DNA of 64,000 bases from Stenotrophomonas hibiscicola ATCC 19867 (GCF_000382065.1 NZ_KB907500.1:372001-436000); one strand, 5' to 3'; positions 1 to 9,092 are shown, numbered from the stretch's first letter. Notes: a model not told the origin generated them from the letters alone. Program-made: numbers and translations.

Positions 1-179
1 ACCTGGGCGGCACGGAAGCGCGCGCGCGCCTCGGCACGCGGCAGGATGGCCACGATCTCGCTGCCACGCACTGCGACGGCATGGTCTTCCAGCACCACCG
101 CATGCGGCTCGATCGGAACGACGTAACCGGCTTCGATGAGCAGGTCGCAGGCTTCGGGGAGGTGCGGGCTATCGCTCAT
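1..179 (-). CDS. TRZ/ATZ-family amidohydrolase, N-terminal fragment
   Basis: Only the first 59 or so codons are inside the window; the gene continues beyond the left edge. The reading begins MSDSPHLPEACDLLIEAGYV and goes on with a short beta-rich stretch (VVLEDHAVAVRGSEIVAILP). This is how the TRZ/ATZ metallo-amidohydrolases of xanthomonads start, the group that includes 5-methylthioadenosine/S-adenosylhomocysteine deaminase (MtaD). The metal-binding HxH motif and the barrel lie outside the window, so substrate cannot be judged. It runs in the same direction as efp, 163 bases away, with a SMAG hairpin between them. Confidence 0.6.
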   Translation of the reverse strand, partial: MSDSPHLPEACDLLIEAGYVVPIEPHAVVLEDHAVAVRGSEIVAILPRAEARARFRAAQ

Positions 180-298
180 GCGGGCTCACTGGCTATTGGA
201 GAAGGGCCTGGCGGGAGGCGGTAGCGCCGGGCCATGCCCGGCGGCTGTCCGCTGCGGCGCCATGGGCGCCAGCAACGGGTTCCGGGTTATGCCCGGAA

Positions 299-321
299 AG
301 CCGAGCATGGCTCGGCTCTAC
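299..321 (-). repeat. SMAG-type GTAG hairpin
   Basis: On the minus strand this reads GTAG followed by AGCCGAGC, a short centre and GCTCGGCT. This is the 22-25 base stem-loop with GTAG at one foot described as SMAG in S. maltophilia. It sits between the amidohydrolase and efp. Confidence 0.75.
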
Positions 322-342
322 AGGTAATCCGGCTGCGCCGGA

Positions 343-909
343 TTACTTGACGCGTGCGGAGTACTCGCCCGAACGGGTGTCGACGCGGATCACTTCGTCC
401 TGGTTGACGAACAGCGGCACGCGGACCACGGCGCCGGTTTCCAGGGTGGCCGGCTTGCCGCCGCCGCCCGAGGTGTCGCCACGGACGCCCGGATCGGTCT
501 CGGTGATCTTCAGCTCGACGAAGTTCGGCGGCTGCACGAAGATCGGCTCACCGTTCCACAGGGTGACCACGCAGGACTCTTCGCCCTTCAGCCACTTCTC
601 GGCGCCGCCCATGCCGGCCTTGGTGGCCTGGACCTGCTCGAAGGATTCCGGATCCATGAAGTGCCAGTACTCGCCATCGCTGTACATGAAGTTCATGTCG
701 GTGTCGACGACGTCGGCTGCATCCAGCGAGTCGGTCGACTTCATGGTCACTTCCTGGGTACGGCCGTCCTTGATCAGGCGGTACTTCACGCGGGTGAAGG
801 CCTGGCCCTTGCCCGGCTTGACGTATTCGGTGTCGATGATGACGGCCGGTTGGTTGTTGACCAGGATCTTCATCCCGTTCTTGACGTCGTTCATGCCGTA
901 GCTGGCCAT
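343..909 (-). CDS. efp: Translation elongation factor P
   Basis: EF-P is the ribosome-binding tRNA mimic that relieves stalling at polyproline. The protein is 188 residues, the usual length, with the KOW-like N-terminal domain and two OB-fold domains. The modification site lies in the loop KPGKGQAF, where Lys34 is the residue expected to be beta-lysylated. The start has a good ribosome-binding site (GGAG, 8 bases upstream). The divergent neighbour is epmB, the aminomutase that supplies (R)-beta-lysine for this residue, so the pair encodes the factor and part of its modification route; EpmA is not in the window. Confidence 0.97.
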   Translation of the reverse strand: MASYGMNDVKNGMKILVNNQPAVIIDTEYVKPGKGQAFTRVKYRLIKDGRTQEVTMKSTDSLDAADVVDTDMNFMYSDGEYWHFMDPESFEQVQATKAGMGGAEKWLKGEESCVVTLWNGEPIFVQPPNFVELKITETDPGVRGDTSGGGGKPATLETGAVVRVPLFVNQDEVIRVDTRSGEYSARVK

Positions 910-1005
910 GCGTAAACTCCTGAGTGGCAGAAACGCCGCGGGTGCGGCGAGCCGTTAGAATGGAAAGCCCACCGGGTGCCGGTGGGCGACTGTTTTTCTG
1001 CCCCC

Positions 1006-2046
1006 ATGATAACCGCAGGCCCCCTCTCCATGCAGCTTTCCGCCTTCCCCCGGCCCCAGTCGCCAGGCGCGCCCGCGCGCTGGCAGCAGCTCTGGCGCCA
1101 GGCACTGCGCGACCCACAGGCCCTGCTGGCCCGGCTGCAGCTGGACCCGGCCGCGCTGGGCGTCTCGGAAGCGGCCATGGCCCAGTTCGCGCTGCGCGTG
1201 CCGGAGGGCTTCGTGGCCCGCATGCGCAAGGGTGATCCGGCCGATCCGCTGCTGCGCCAGGTGCTGCCGATCGACGAGGAAATGCGTCCCGCGCCCGGGT
1301 TCAGCTTCGATGCGGTGGGCGATGGCGCGGCCAAGAAGGCCACCGGCGTCATACAGAAGTACCGTGGCCGCGCCCTGCTGGTCGCCACCGGCAGCTGCGC
1401 GATCAACTGCCGCTACTGCTTCCGCCGCCACTTCGACTATGGCGCGGAGAACGCCGCCAAGGGTGGCTGGCAGGAGGCCGTAGCCGCCATCGCCGCCGAC
1501 CCGGACATCGACGAGGTGATCCTGTCCGGTGGTGACCCACTGTCGCTGGCCACGCACAAGCTGGTCGAACTGACCGATGCCCTGCGCCCCATCCCGCATA
1601 TCCACCGCCTGCGCATCCACACCCGGCTGCCGATCGTGCTGCCCGAGCGCGTGGACGATGAGCTGGTCTCCTGGCTGGGCAGTCTGCCCTGGCCGCTGGC
1701 GATCGTGGTCCACGCCAACCATGCCAATGAATTCGACGCCAGCGTGGACGCGGCGATGGCCCGCCTGCGCGCTACCGGCGCCCAACTGCTGAACCAGGCG
1801 GTGTTGCTGCGCGGGGTCAATGACAGCGTGCAGGCCCTGCAGGACCTGAGCGAGCGCAGCTTCGACGCCGGCGTGCTTCCCTACTACCTGCATCAGTTGG
1901 ACCGGGTCGAGGGCGTGGCCCACTTCGAAGTGGATGACGCCCAGGCCAAGGCGCTGATTGCCGGCCTGACCGCGCGCCTGTCCGGTTATCTGATCCCGAA
2001 ACTGGTGCGCGAACTGCCCGGCGACCCGAGCAAGCGTCCGCTGTAG
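1006..2046 (+). CDS. epmB: EF-P beta-lysylation protein EpmB (lysine 2,3-aminomutase-like)
   Basis: A radical-SAM enzyme that converts L-alpha-lysine to beta-lysine for transfer to EF-P. The motif GSCAINCRYCFRRH gives the CxxxCxxC cluster site at about residues 130-137, followed by the glycine-rich LSGGDPL and a C-terminal NHANEFD stretch typical of the KamA/EpmB family. About 346 residues. The start is uncertain: GTG 976 overlaps a small hairpin, and ATG 1006 and ATG 1030 are both in frame; none has a strong ribosome-binding site. ATG 1006 is chosen because xanthomonad homologues usually begin about there (recollection, not a search). Divergent from efp. Confidence 0.93.
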   Translation: MITAGPLSMQLSAFPRPQSPGAPARWQQLWRQALRDPQALLARLQLDPAALGVSEAAMAQFALRVPEGFVARMRKGDPADPLLRQVLPIDEEMRPAPGFSFDAVGDGAAKKATGVIQKYRGRALLVATGSCAINCRYCFRRHFDYGAENAAKGGWQEAVAAIAADPDIDEVILSGGDPLSLATHKLVELTDALRPIPHIHRLRIHTRLPIVLPERVDDELVSWLGSLPWPLAIVVHANHANEFDASVDAAMARLRATGAQLLNQAVLLRGVNDSVQALQDLSERSFDAGVLPYYLHQLDRVEGVAHFEVDDAQAKALIAGLTARLSGYLIPKLVRELPGDPSKRPL

Positions 2047-2050
2047 CCCC

Positions 2051-2118
2051 AAAAAAGGGGACGGAGGGGATTAAGTCGCAAATGCACAAGCGACTTAATC
2101 CCCTCCGTCCCTTTTTTT
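2051..2118. repeat. Long REP-like stem-loop, likely bidirectional terminator
   Basis: Two 29-base arms (2051-2079 and 2090-2118), nearly perfect inverted repeats containing GGGGACGGAGGGG and ATTAAGTCGC, enclose a 10-base loop. The structure is flanked by a run of A on one side and T on the other, so it can stop transcription both from epmB and from the convergent GGDEF/EAL gene. It is too long and too regular for a simple terminator; it resembles dispersed REP-type palindromes of xanthomonads. Confidence 0.75.
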
Positions 2119-2126
2119 TGTGTCGG

Positions 2127-4253
2127 TCAGAGGCCCGATTCGATCATCCGCACCACTTCGGTGGCGGTCACCGGATGACTCAGCCAGTAGCCCTGGCCAA
2201 GATCGCAGCCGCGCTGCACCAGCAGCTCGAACTGTGCCTGCTGCTCGATGCCCTCGGCCACCACGGTGATGCCCAGTGCGTGGGCCATGGCGATGATCGC
2301 CGTGGTCAGCGCCAGATCGTCGGGATCGCGCTGCATGTCGGCCACGAAGCTCTTGTCGATCTTCACCCCGTCCACCGGTACCTGGCGAAGATGGCTGAGA
2401 CCGGAGAAGCCGGTGCCGAAATCGTCCAGCCAGACCTTCACGCCGGTGCGGTGCAGCTTGTCCAGCAGCTGTGCGGCCACCATCTCGTCGCCGATCACGG
2501 CGGTTTCGGTCAGCTCCAGATGCAGGCGCGAGGCCGGTAGCCCGGACTCATGCAGGCACTGCGCCACCAGTGCCGGCAGTTCGCCGCCGCGCAACTGCCG
2601 TGGCGACACGTTGACCGACACGAACAGGTCGTCCCCGGCCGTCCCGGGCGGCCATTGCGCGGCCTCCATGCAGGCCGCACGCAGCACCTTCGGGCCGATG
2701 ACTTCGATAAGGCCACTCTGCTCGGCCACCTCGATGAACACCGAAGGCGGGATCGTGCCCAGGGTCGGGTGCTGCCAGCGCAGCAGCACTTCAACGCCGA
2801 CCATGCGGCGGTCGCGCATGCGGAAGATCGGCTGGTAGGCCAGGCGCAGTTCGCCGCGCTCCCAGGCGCCGCGCAGCTCCTGTTCCATATGCACGCGACG
2901 CTCGACTGCATGGTCCATCGCCCGGCTGTAATAGCGATAGCAGTTCTTGCCCGCCATCTTTGCCTGGTACATGGCAATGTCGCCGTTCTTCAGCAGGGTG
3001 GTGGCATCGGCCGCATCGTCAGGGAACAGGGTCACGCCGATCGAGGTACCCAGGAACAGTTCCCGGCCCTGCACCACCAGCGGCTTGCCCAGCTCCCGCA
3101 CCAGCACTTCAGCCAGCAGCCGCGCATTTGCGGCCACATCACCATCGCCCACCAGGATCACGAACTCATCTCCGCCGAAGCGCGCCAACAGGGCTTCATC
3201 GCCCCCGGCTTCGGTGACCGCGCGATCGATACGCTGTGCAAACTGCAGCAGTGCTTCATCGCCAGCTTCGTGGCCAAGGGTGTCATTGACTCGCTTGAAG
3301 TCGTCGATATCGGCGAACAACAGGCCCAACCGGTGATTGGCGGCACGGGCAGCCATCAACCGATGATCAAGCGCCTCGCGGAATGCCAGCCGGTTGGTCA
3401 GCCCGGTCAACGCGTCGGTATAGGCCATGCGCCGCACTTCGCGGTCATGGCGGGCGATCGCATCACGCATGCGGGCAAAACCGCGCACCAGTTCACCCAC
3501 CTCGTCGTCGCGGGTGTTCTCGGCCAGCGGCGTCTGGTAGTCGCCCGCCTCGATGCGACGGGCAGCGACGGCGAGATCACGGATCGGCGCAACCAGAGTA
3601 CGCTGCACGTACAGGATCACGACCACGCCGATCACCACCAGTAGGCCCAGCATCAACAGCAGCCAGCCCAGGTGACGGCTGCCGACCTGCTGCAGGCGTT
3701 CGCCCAAGGTGGCGTTGGCTGCCTGCTCGCGCTGCTGCACCTCATCCAGCGCCATGCCGACGCGGACGCCGCCAATGCGCTGGTTGCCGACCATGATCGG
3801 CATGGTGTTGTCGAGCACCTTCGGCGACTCCTGCACGACCAGCGCCTGCGCAGCCGCGGCCCTGGGTGCAAGAGGATCAGCCATCGGCTGGCCGAAACCG
3901 GATACTTCGACCGAGCCGTCGTGAACCAGCCGGCCGCGTTCGTCGAACACCAGCACGTAGCGCACCACGGGCTGGCGCGCAGTACTGCGCACCAGTACGC
4001 CAACCTGGTCCAGGTCACGGTAGTACAACGGGTTGGCCAGCGCATCGGACAACTCGCGCGCCATCGCCTCGCCGCGGCTGCGCACGCTGCGGTCGAACAA
4101 TTCATGGATGACGCCACCGCTGAGGTTGCGCACCTCGCCCTGCATCGCCGCTTGCCGCCCCAACAACACTGCCAGGATCGCGATCACCACGACCATTGCC
4201 CCGCCCATCGCGAGCAGGAACCGGGCCTGCATCCCCGAGCCAAGCCACTTCAT
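2127..4253 (-). CDS. Membrane GGDEF/EAL c-di-GMP signalling protein
   Basis: 708 residues with an N-terminal membrane helix (about 11-30), a periplasmic sensor region, a second helix (about 195-215), a HAMP segment, a GGDEF domain and a C-terminal EAL domain. The cyclase signature is intact (RFGGDEFVIL), but there is no RxxD inhibitory site just upstream. The EAL motif reads EVL in VGVEVLLRW, and the downstream metal and catalytic signatures DDFGTGFSGL and KIDKSF are intact. It may therefore both make and degrade c-di-GMP. Its start overlaps the stop of the preceding periplasmic binding protein gene by 4 bases (ATGA), so the two are translationally coupled and probably form one sensor. Confidence 0.93.
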   Translation of the reverse strand: MKWLGSGMQARFLLAMGGAMVVVIAILAVLLGRQAAMQGEVRNLSGGVIHELFDRSVRSRGEAMARELSDALANPLYYRDLDQVGVLVRSTARQPVVRYVLVFDERGRLVHDGSVEVSGFGQPMADPLAPRAAAAQALVVQESPKVLDNTMPIMVGNQRIGGVRVGMALDEVQQREQAANATLGERLQQVGSRHLGWLLLMLGLLVVIGVVVILYVQRTLVAPIRDLAVAARRIEAGDYQTPLAENTRDDEVGELVRGFARMRDAIARHDREVRRMAYTDALTGLTNRLAFREALDHRLMAARAANHRLGLLFADIDDFKRVNDTLGHEAGDEALLQFAQRIDRAVTEAGGDEALLARFGGDEFVILVGDGDVAANARLLAEVLVRELGKPLVVQGRELFLGTSIGVTLFPDDAADATTLLKNGDIAMYQAKMAGKNCYRYYSRAMDHAVERRVHMEQELRGAWERGELRLAYQPIFRMRDRRMVGVEVLLRWQHPTLGTIPPSVFIEVAEQSGLIEVIGPKVLRAACMEAAQWPPGTAGDDLFVSVNVSPRQLRGGELPALVAQCLHESGLPASRLHLELTETAVIGDEMVAAQLLDKLHRTGVKVWLDDFGTGFSGLSHLRQVPVDGVKIDKSFVADMQRDPDDLALTTAIIAMAHALGITVVAEGIEQQAQFELLVQRGCDLGQGYWLSHPVTATEVVRMIESGL

Positions 4254-5182
4254 TCCACTTCCATCCGCACGCGCGTCAATCCTTGTTTCAATTCATCCAG
4301 CCGCTGCTGCGCATGCGCATCGACGCGGTGGAACCCGGAAGTGCCAAAAAACCGATGCAGCGCTCCCCGTGCCCTCGGGTCGCCGGCCGCCTGCAGCAGC
4401 ACTTCCTGCAGGCGATCGCGCACGCGTGGATCAAGGTTGGCGCGGACCATCTCCACCGCACGCGGGTAGGGTTCGGTGCGCAGCAGCTCGCGGAAGTCGC
4501 GCCGGAACGCTGCTGGCATCCGCCGTTCGTCATTCCAGTCCACGCTGCTCACTGCTCCCACGTCAACCACCCCCTTGTGCACGAACGTCGCGATGTTCAG
4601 CTCGCTGCGTGCAAATACGTAGCCCACGCTATCTGGGCCCGGCATTTCCCATGCACCGGCCAGGATCTGCGGCGACAGGCCTTCCTGCAGCAACGTCATC
4701 ACCGGCACCAGGTAGGCACTGGTGGACGACGTGTTCTGCAGGGCCAGGCGATGGCCCCGCAGATCCTGCATGCGCTGGATCGGGCTGTCGCGGCGCACGA
4801 AGAAAACCGTCTGGTACTCCCGCACACCGTTGCGCTCGGTCAGCAGCAGCGGACGGGCGCCACTGCGCTGGCCCAGCGCCACCGCCGTACCCGAGGTTTC
4901 CGTGACCCAGTCGACACGACCGCGCCGCAGATAGCTGGCCATCTGCTGTGGATCGCGTGCCATCAGGATCCTCCCCTCCTTGATGCCAACGTCGTGCATG
5001 CGCCCCACCACGTAATCCAGCAAGGGCTGAAGCTGCTCGTGGTGGGCCTTGGGATCATCGCTGATCCGGCCCAGCACCAGCACGTGGTCCGGTGCTGCAC
5101 GCACCGTCCCGGCCAGCAGGACCATGGCCAGGCTCAGCAGTCCCCCCTGCATTGCCTTTCGCAGACCCGACACAGGCTTCAT
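4250..5182 (-). CDS. PhnD-like periplasmic phosphate/phosphonate-type binding protein
   Basis: 310 residues with a Sec signal peptide (basic start, hydrophobic LSLAMVLLAGTVRA, cleavage near AAP). The body is a type 2 periplasmic binding fold of the PhnD/PtxB kind: LGRISDDPKAHHEQLQPLLDY near the start, then a conserved segment on a ligand-stabilising loop and SVDWND. No ABC permease or ATPase gene is adjacent. Instead the gene is coupled by a 4-base overlap to a membrane GGDEF/EAL protein, so I infer that it senses a periplasmic ligand for c-di-GMP control rather than importing it. The ligand is unknown. Confidence 0.85.
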   Translation of the reverse strand: MKPVSGLRKAMQGGLLSLAMVLLAGTVRAAPDHVLVLGRISDDPKAHHEQLQPLLDYVVGRMHDVGIKEGRILMARDPQQMASYLRRGRVDWVTETSGTAVALGQRSGARPLLLTERNGVREYQTVFFVRRDSPIQRMQDLRGHRLALQNTSSTSAYLVPVMTLLQEGLSPQILAGAWEMPGPDSVGYVFARSELNIATFVHKGVVDVGAVSSVDWNDERRMPAAFRRDFRELLRTEPYPRAVEMVRANLDPRVRDRLQEVLLQAAGDPRARGALHRFFGTSGFHRVDAHAQQRLDELKQGLTRVRMEVE

Positions 5183-5229
5183 CCCCCCCTGGGTATCCAG
5201 ACAGACTACCCGAAAAAATGAGAACGTCG

Positions 5230-6000
5230 TCAGCTGTCCTTGTTGCCTGCTTGTGCCAGTCGCGCCATGCGCTGGGTGTCGGCGAGGATGCCGCGCAACA
5301 GGCGCACTTCCTGCTCGCTTGGCTCGCTACGCAGGAACAGGCGGCGCAGCTTGCGCATCGCCGATTCCGGCGCGCGGCCCTTGTGGAAATCGATCTCGTC
5401 CAGCGTGTCGCCGAGCTGGGCGAAGAAGCTCTCCATCTGCTCATGGCTGGCGGCCTGTTCGCGGAAGCCGGGCTCGGGATTGGGGGCCGGCTGCGCGCCC
5501 AGCAGCTGCATGCGCGTTTCATAGGCCAGCACCTGTACGGCGGCCGCCAGGTTGAGCGAGCTGAACTCAGGATCGGACGGGATGTGCACCGCCGCATGGC
5601 AGAGCTGCAGTTCCTCGTTGGTCAGGCCGGTGCGCTCACGACCGAACACCAGCGCCACCTCGGCGCCCTCGCCCGCCTTGGCCACCGCGCGGGCGGCGGC
5701 ATCGGCCGGCAGGTACTCCTCCAGCTGCACGCGGCGGGCACGCGCGGTGCAGCCCAGCACCAGGCGGCAATCGGCCACGGCCTCGGCCAGGGTGGCGACC
5801 ACCGGGGCGTCCCCCAGCACATCTTCGGCCCCGGCCGAGCGGCGGAAGGCCTCCTCGTCCAGAGGCTTTTCGGGAGCGACCAGCACCAGGCGGGCCAGGC
5901 CCATGGTCTTCAGGGCACGGGCGGCGGCCCCCATGTTGCCGGGATGCTGGGTACCGACCAGGACGAATCGGAGGCGGGTGGCGGCGGGAAACTGGGACAT
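5230..6000 (-). CDS. trmJ: tRNA (cytidine/uridine-32-2'-O)-methyltransferase TrmJ
   Basis: SpoU-class SPOUT methyltransferase that 2'-O-methylates position 32 of tRNAs. 256 residues. The family motifs appear in order: VLVGTQHPGNMGAAARA near the N-terminus, LVFGRERTGLTNEEL in the middle, and the knot motif IPSDPEFSSLNLAAAVQ around residue 140. The C-terminal helical extension is typical of TrmJ. A longer reading frame continues upstream past the ATG at 6000, but that part is the antisense of suhB, so the ATG before SQFPAATRLRF is the start. Divergent from suhB. Confidence 0.93.
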   Translation of the reverse strand: MSQFPAATRLRFVLVGTQHPGNMGAAARALKTMGLARLVLVAPEKPLDEEAFRRSAGAEDVLGDAPVVATLAEAVADCRLVLGCTARARRVQLEEYLPADAAARAVAKAGEGAEVALVFGRERTGLTNEELQLCHAAVHIPSDPEFSSLNLAAAVQVLAYETRMQLLGAQPAPNPEPGFREQAASHEQMESFFAQLGDTLDEIDFHKGRAPESAMRKLRRLFLRSEPSEQEVRLLRGILADTQRMARLAQAGNKDS

Positions 6001-6120
6001 GAACAGGGAAAAGGTCGAGCTGGACGATGACCAATGGTAAACTGTGCGGCCGGCCACTGCGCCGGACCCGCTCTTTTCCCCCGCCAGTCCATCTCTTCTG
6101 CCTTTCCGGGAGCCAACGCC

Positions 6121-6948
6121 ATGCAGAAACCCGCCGTCACCGTCATGGTCAAGGCCGCCCGCCTCGCCGGCAACGTCCTGTTGCGCAACATCAACAAGCT
6201 CGAGGCACTGAACGTCGTGCAGAAGGGCCGGATGGACTACGCCAGCGAAGTGGATGCGGACGCGGAAAAGGTCATCGTCAAGGAACTCAAGCGCGCTTAC
6301 CCGGACTACGGCATCTTCGGTGAAGAAGGTGGCGTGCAGGGCGAGCGTCGCCAGATGTGGGTCATCGACCCGCTGGACGGCACCAGCAACTACCTGCGTG
6401 GCGTGCCGCACTACTGCGTGTCGATCGCGCTGGTCGAGAACGGCGAGCCGACCGATGCGGTCATCTTCGATCCGCTGCGCAATGAACTGTTCACCGCCAG
6501 CCGTGGCGCGGGTGCCGTGCTGAACGACCGCCGCATCCGCGTGGCCGACCGCAAGGACCTGGAAGGCACCATGATCCACACCGGCTTCGCGCCGCGCGAG
6601 CGCAGCCGCGCCAGCGCCCAGCTGAAGGCGGTGGACGCCCTGCTGGTACACGGCGAGGACATCCGCCGCACCGGCTCGGCGGCACTGGACCTGGCCTACG
6701 TGGCCTGCGGCCGCGCCGACGCCTACTTCGAAGCCGGCGTGAAGGCGTGGGACATCGCCGCCGGCCTGCTGCTGGTCCGCGAGGCGGGCGGCAAGGTCTG
6801 TGACTTCAAGGGCGCGACCCTGGGCCGCATGGACAACCGTGGCCCGGAGACCCACCAGATCGTGGCCGGCAACCTGAAGGTGGCCGAGTCGCTGCAGAAG
6901 GTGCTGGTGAACACCGGCTACGCCGCCGAGTTCGACGCAAAGTTCTGA
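6121..6948 (+). CDS. suhB: Inositol-1-monophosphatase SuhB
   Basis: 275 residues, Li+-sensitive phosphatase family. The metal-binding motifs are intact: GEEGG (about 69), DPLDGTSNY (about 84), and [16 protein letters not shown] near residue 212. In gammaproteobacteria SuhB also associates with the Nus factor complex in rRNA transcription (family knowledge). The start ATG follows CGGGAGCCAACGCC. A rho-independent terminator follows at once. Confidence 0.93.
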   Translation: MQKPAVTVMVKAARLAGNVLLRNINKLEALNVVQKGRMDYASEVDADAEKVIVKELKRAYPDYGIFGEEGGVQGERRQMWVIDPLDGTSNYLRGVPHYCVSIALVENGEPTDAVIFDPLRNELFTASRGAGAVLNDRRIRVADRKDLEGTMIHTGFAPRERSRASAQLKAVDALLVHGEDIRRTGSAALDLAYVACGRADAYFEAGVKAWDIAAGLLLVREAGGKVCDFKGATLGRMDNRGPETHQIVAGNLKVAESLQKVLVNTGYAAEFDAKF

Positions 6949-6974
6949 GGTTCCGCGTAAGGCGGTTCATGGAG

Positions 6975-7004
6975 ACGGCACCTGCGAAGGTGCCGTTTTC
7001 GTTT
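6975..7004 (+). terminator. Terminator of suhB
   Basis: The stem ACGGCACC/GGTGCCGT with loop TGCGAA is followed by TTTCGTTT, 27 bases after the suhB stop. Confidence 0.8.
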
Positions 7005-7021
7005 GTGCGCACGGAGAGTCG

Positions 7022-7095
7022 TTTCCGCGACCGCGGAGGGGTGTCACTTTCTTTGCTCGTGCAAAGAAAGTGACACCCCTCCGCGGTCGCGGAAA
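7022..7095. repeat. Perfect 35-bp inverted repeat
   Basis: The left arm 7022-7056 (starts TTTCCGCGACCGCGG, ends TTTCTTTGC) and the right arm 7061-7095 are exact reverse complements around the loop TCGT. It lies between the suhB terminator and the htpX terminator and has no T-run. Such long perfect cruciforms are rare in single copy; I regard it as a mobile palindromic repeat of unknown family. Confidence 0.8.
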
Positions 7096-7135
7096 TGATC
7101 CTAGGCATCGCCTGGCGCCAACAATGCGTGCGCGC

Positions 7136-7172
7136 GCAAAACAAAAACGCCCGGCGCGAGGCCAGGCGTTCC
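7136..7172 (-). terminator. Terminator of htpX
   Basis: Read on the minus strand, AACGCCTGGC, the loop CTCGC and GCCGGGCGTT are followed by TTTGTTTT. It lies about 25-60 bases past the htpX stop. Confidence 0.8.
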
Positions 7173-7195
7173 TGCACTGCTTTACGAGCGAAAGC

Positions 7196-8062
7196 TCACG
7201 CCACCGTCGACGCCCGCAGCGCGGCGATGCGCTCTTCCAGCGGCGGGTGGCTCATGAACAGCTTCTTGGCCGTCGAACCGGCAATACCGAACGCGGCGAT
7301 CTGGGTCGGCAGCGTGCTCTGGCCGTGGTTGAGCTGCAGGCGCTCCAGCGCGGCGATCATCTTCTGGCGGCCCGCCAGCGAGGCACCGCCTGCATCGGCG
7401 CGGAACTCGCGGTGGCGCGAGAACCACATGGCGATCATCGTCGCGAACAGGCCAAACACCATCTCCAGCACGAACACGATGATGTAGTACGCGAAGCCAC
7501 GGCCGCCGCCTTCGCGGTTGCCCGACAGCGCGCTGTCGATGATGCCGCCGACCACGCGGGCCAGCACGATCACGAAGGTGTTCAACACGCCCTGCAGCAG
7601 CGCCATGGTGATCATGTCACCGTTGGCGACGTGGGCGATCTCGTGGCCCAGCACCGCTTCGGCCTCGTCTTCGCTCATGTTGTGCAGCAGGCCGGTGGAC
7701 ACCGCCACCAGCGCGTTGTTGCGGTTGGCACCGGTGGCGAAGGCGTTGATCTCCGGGCCGTCATAGACCGCGACTTCCGGCATGCCGATGCCGGCGGCCT
7801 TGGCCTGGCGCTCGACCGTGGCCAGCAGCCAGCGCTCGGTCTGGTTGCGCGGCTCGGTGATCACCACCGCACCGGTGGAGCGCTTGGCCATCCACTTGGA
7901 CAGCAGCAGCGAGATGAAGGAGCCACCGAAACCGAAGATGCCGGCCATCACCAGCAGGCCGCTCATCGAACGCGCGTCCACGCCCAGGATCGACATGACG
8001 ATGCCGGCCAGGATCAGGACCGCGAGGTTGGTCGCCAGGAACAGGGCAATACGGGTGAACAT
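7196..8062 (-). CDS. htpX: Membrane metalloprotease HtpX
   Basis: 288-residue M48B heat-shock protease of the inner membrane that degrades misfolded membrane proteins. There are two N-terminal membrane helices (about 5-25 and 35-53), the zinc motif [10 protein letters not shown] near residue 141, two further hydrophobic segments (about 155-215), and the glutamate ligand in the FRADAGGA segment. The upstream region carries a heat-shock-type promoter (see the separate entry), in keeping with its known stress role. Divergent from gluQRS. Confidence 0.95.
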   Translation of the reverse strand: MFTRIALFLATNLAVLILAGIVMSILGVDARSMSGLLVMAGIFGFGGSFISLLLSKWMAKRSTGAVVITEPRNQTERWLLATVERQAKAAGIGMPEVAVYDGPEINAFATGANRNNALVAVSTGLLHNMSEDEAEAVLGHEIAHVANGDMITMALLQGVLNTFVIVLARVVGGIIDSALSGNREGGGRGFAYYIIVFVLEMVFGLFATMIAMWFSRHREFRADAGGASLAGRQKMIAALERLQLNHGQSTLPTQIAAFGIAGSTAKKLFMSHPPLEERIAALRASTVA

Positions 8063-8098
8063 GGGAAAATCCGGCTCGGAAGGGGTCGATATCCGTCA

Positions 8099-8127
8099 AT
8101 TTGCGGTGCGCTCAGCTTGAATTCAAG
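8099..8127 (-). promoter_or_regulatory. Candidate sigma-32 promoter of htpX, overlapping a palindrome
   Basis: On the minus strand a perfect -35 CTTGAA (8122-8127) is followed after 15 bases by CCGCAAAT (8099-8106), six of eight matches to the sigma-32 -10 consensus CCCCATnT. The expected transcript start is about 30 bases before the htpX ATG. The -35 element lies inside the 14-bp perfect palindrome GCTTGAATTCAAGC (8115-8128), which could also be an operator. Confidence 0.5.
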
Positions 8128-8155
8128 CGCCAACCTGACCGACGATTCAGCCTGC

Positions 8156-9076
8156 ATGACCGCCATTGTTCCCTGCGGCCGCTTCGCGCCCTCGCCGACC
8201 GGCCTGCTCCATCCCGGATCCCTGCTCGCCGCCTTCGGCAGTTGGCTGCTGGCCCGCCACCATGGCGGCCTGTGGCGGCTGCGCATCGAAGACGTCGATC
8301 CGCCGCGCACCGTGCCCGGTGCCGCCACATCACAGCTGCAGGCGCTGGCCGCGTTCGGCCTCGCCCACGACGGCCCGATCCTCTGGCAGAGCACCCGCGG
8401 CGAGGCCTACCAGGCCGCACTGGACGTGCTGCTGGCCAGCGATCTGGCCTTCATCTGCCACTGCAGCCGCAGCGAGTTGGCCGCCAACGGCGGCATCCAT
8501 CACCGCTGCGTTGCGCGGCAACCGCGACCGGACCCTGCCGTCCGCTTCCGCGTGCCACCGGGCAGCGTCGTGCACTTCAATGATGGCCTGCGCGGGCCGC
8601 AGCACCAGGACGTGCATGCCGAAGTCGGCGACTTCGTGCTGCGCCGTGCCGACGGCTGCTGGGCCTACCAGTTGGCCGTGGTGGTCGATGACGCCGAGCA
8701 GGGCGTGACCGAAGTGGTGCGCGGCGCCGACCTGCTCGACTCCACCGCGCGGCAGATCCTGCTGCAGCAGGCGTTGGGGCTGGCGGTGCCGCGCTACTGG
8801 CACCTGCCGCTGCTGCTCGATGCCCCAGGCCACAAGCTGTCCAAGTCGCTGGCGGCGCTGCCGGTGGACAGTTCGCGCCCGCTGCCAGTGCTGCGCCGGC
8901 TCTGGGAGTTGCTTGGCCAATCACCTCAAGCGCTGGAACCTGCCTGCGATCTGGATCCGCTGCTGGCGGCCGCCCGGCAGGCCTTCGACCCGGCACGGCT
9001 GCCACGTGGCGACATCCTGTTGCCGGCCGGCGCACTTTCCGCGCCGATGTTGCAGAATCCCCCTTCCCCCACCTGA
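8156..9076 (+). CDS. gluQ: Glutamyl-Q tRNA(Asp) synthetase
   Basis: 306 residues, a truncated GluRS paralogue that attaches glutamate to queuosine in the anticodon of tRNA-Asp. It opens with [15 protein letters not shown], where HPGS is the HIGH-equivalent, carries the zinc-site cysteines CHC and HHRC (about residues 101-120), and has the KMSKS-equivalent HKLSKS near residue 225. It has no anticodon-binding domain, which separates it from GltX. The ATG before [10 protein letters not shown] is the first sensible start; the frame upstream is antisense to htpX. phbB follows 16 bases after the stop. queG, in the queuosine pathway, is 9 kb away. Confidence 0.94.
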   Translation: MTAIVPCGRFAPSPTGLLHPGSLLAAFGSWLLARHHGGLWRLRIEDVDPPRTVPGAATSQLQALAAFGLAHDGPILWQSTRGEAYQAALDVLLASDLAFICHCSRSELAANGGIHHRCVARQPRPDPAVRFRVPPGSVVHFNDGLRGPQHQDVHAEVGDFVLRRADGCWAYQLAVVVDDAEQGVTEVVRGADLLDSTARQILLQQALGLAVPRYWHLPLLLDAPGHKLSKSLAALPVDSSRPLPVLRRLWELLGQSPQALEPACDLDPLLAAARQAFDPARLPRGDILLPAGALSAPMLQNPPSPT

Positions 9077-9092
9077 TTCCGGACAGCATTCC

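Noticed and set aside
136..327. Small plus-strand gene left of efp
   Set aside because: It overlaps the amidohydrolase start and a SMAG hairpin and has no ribosome-binding site.
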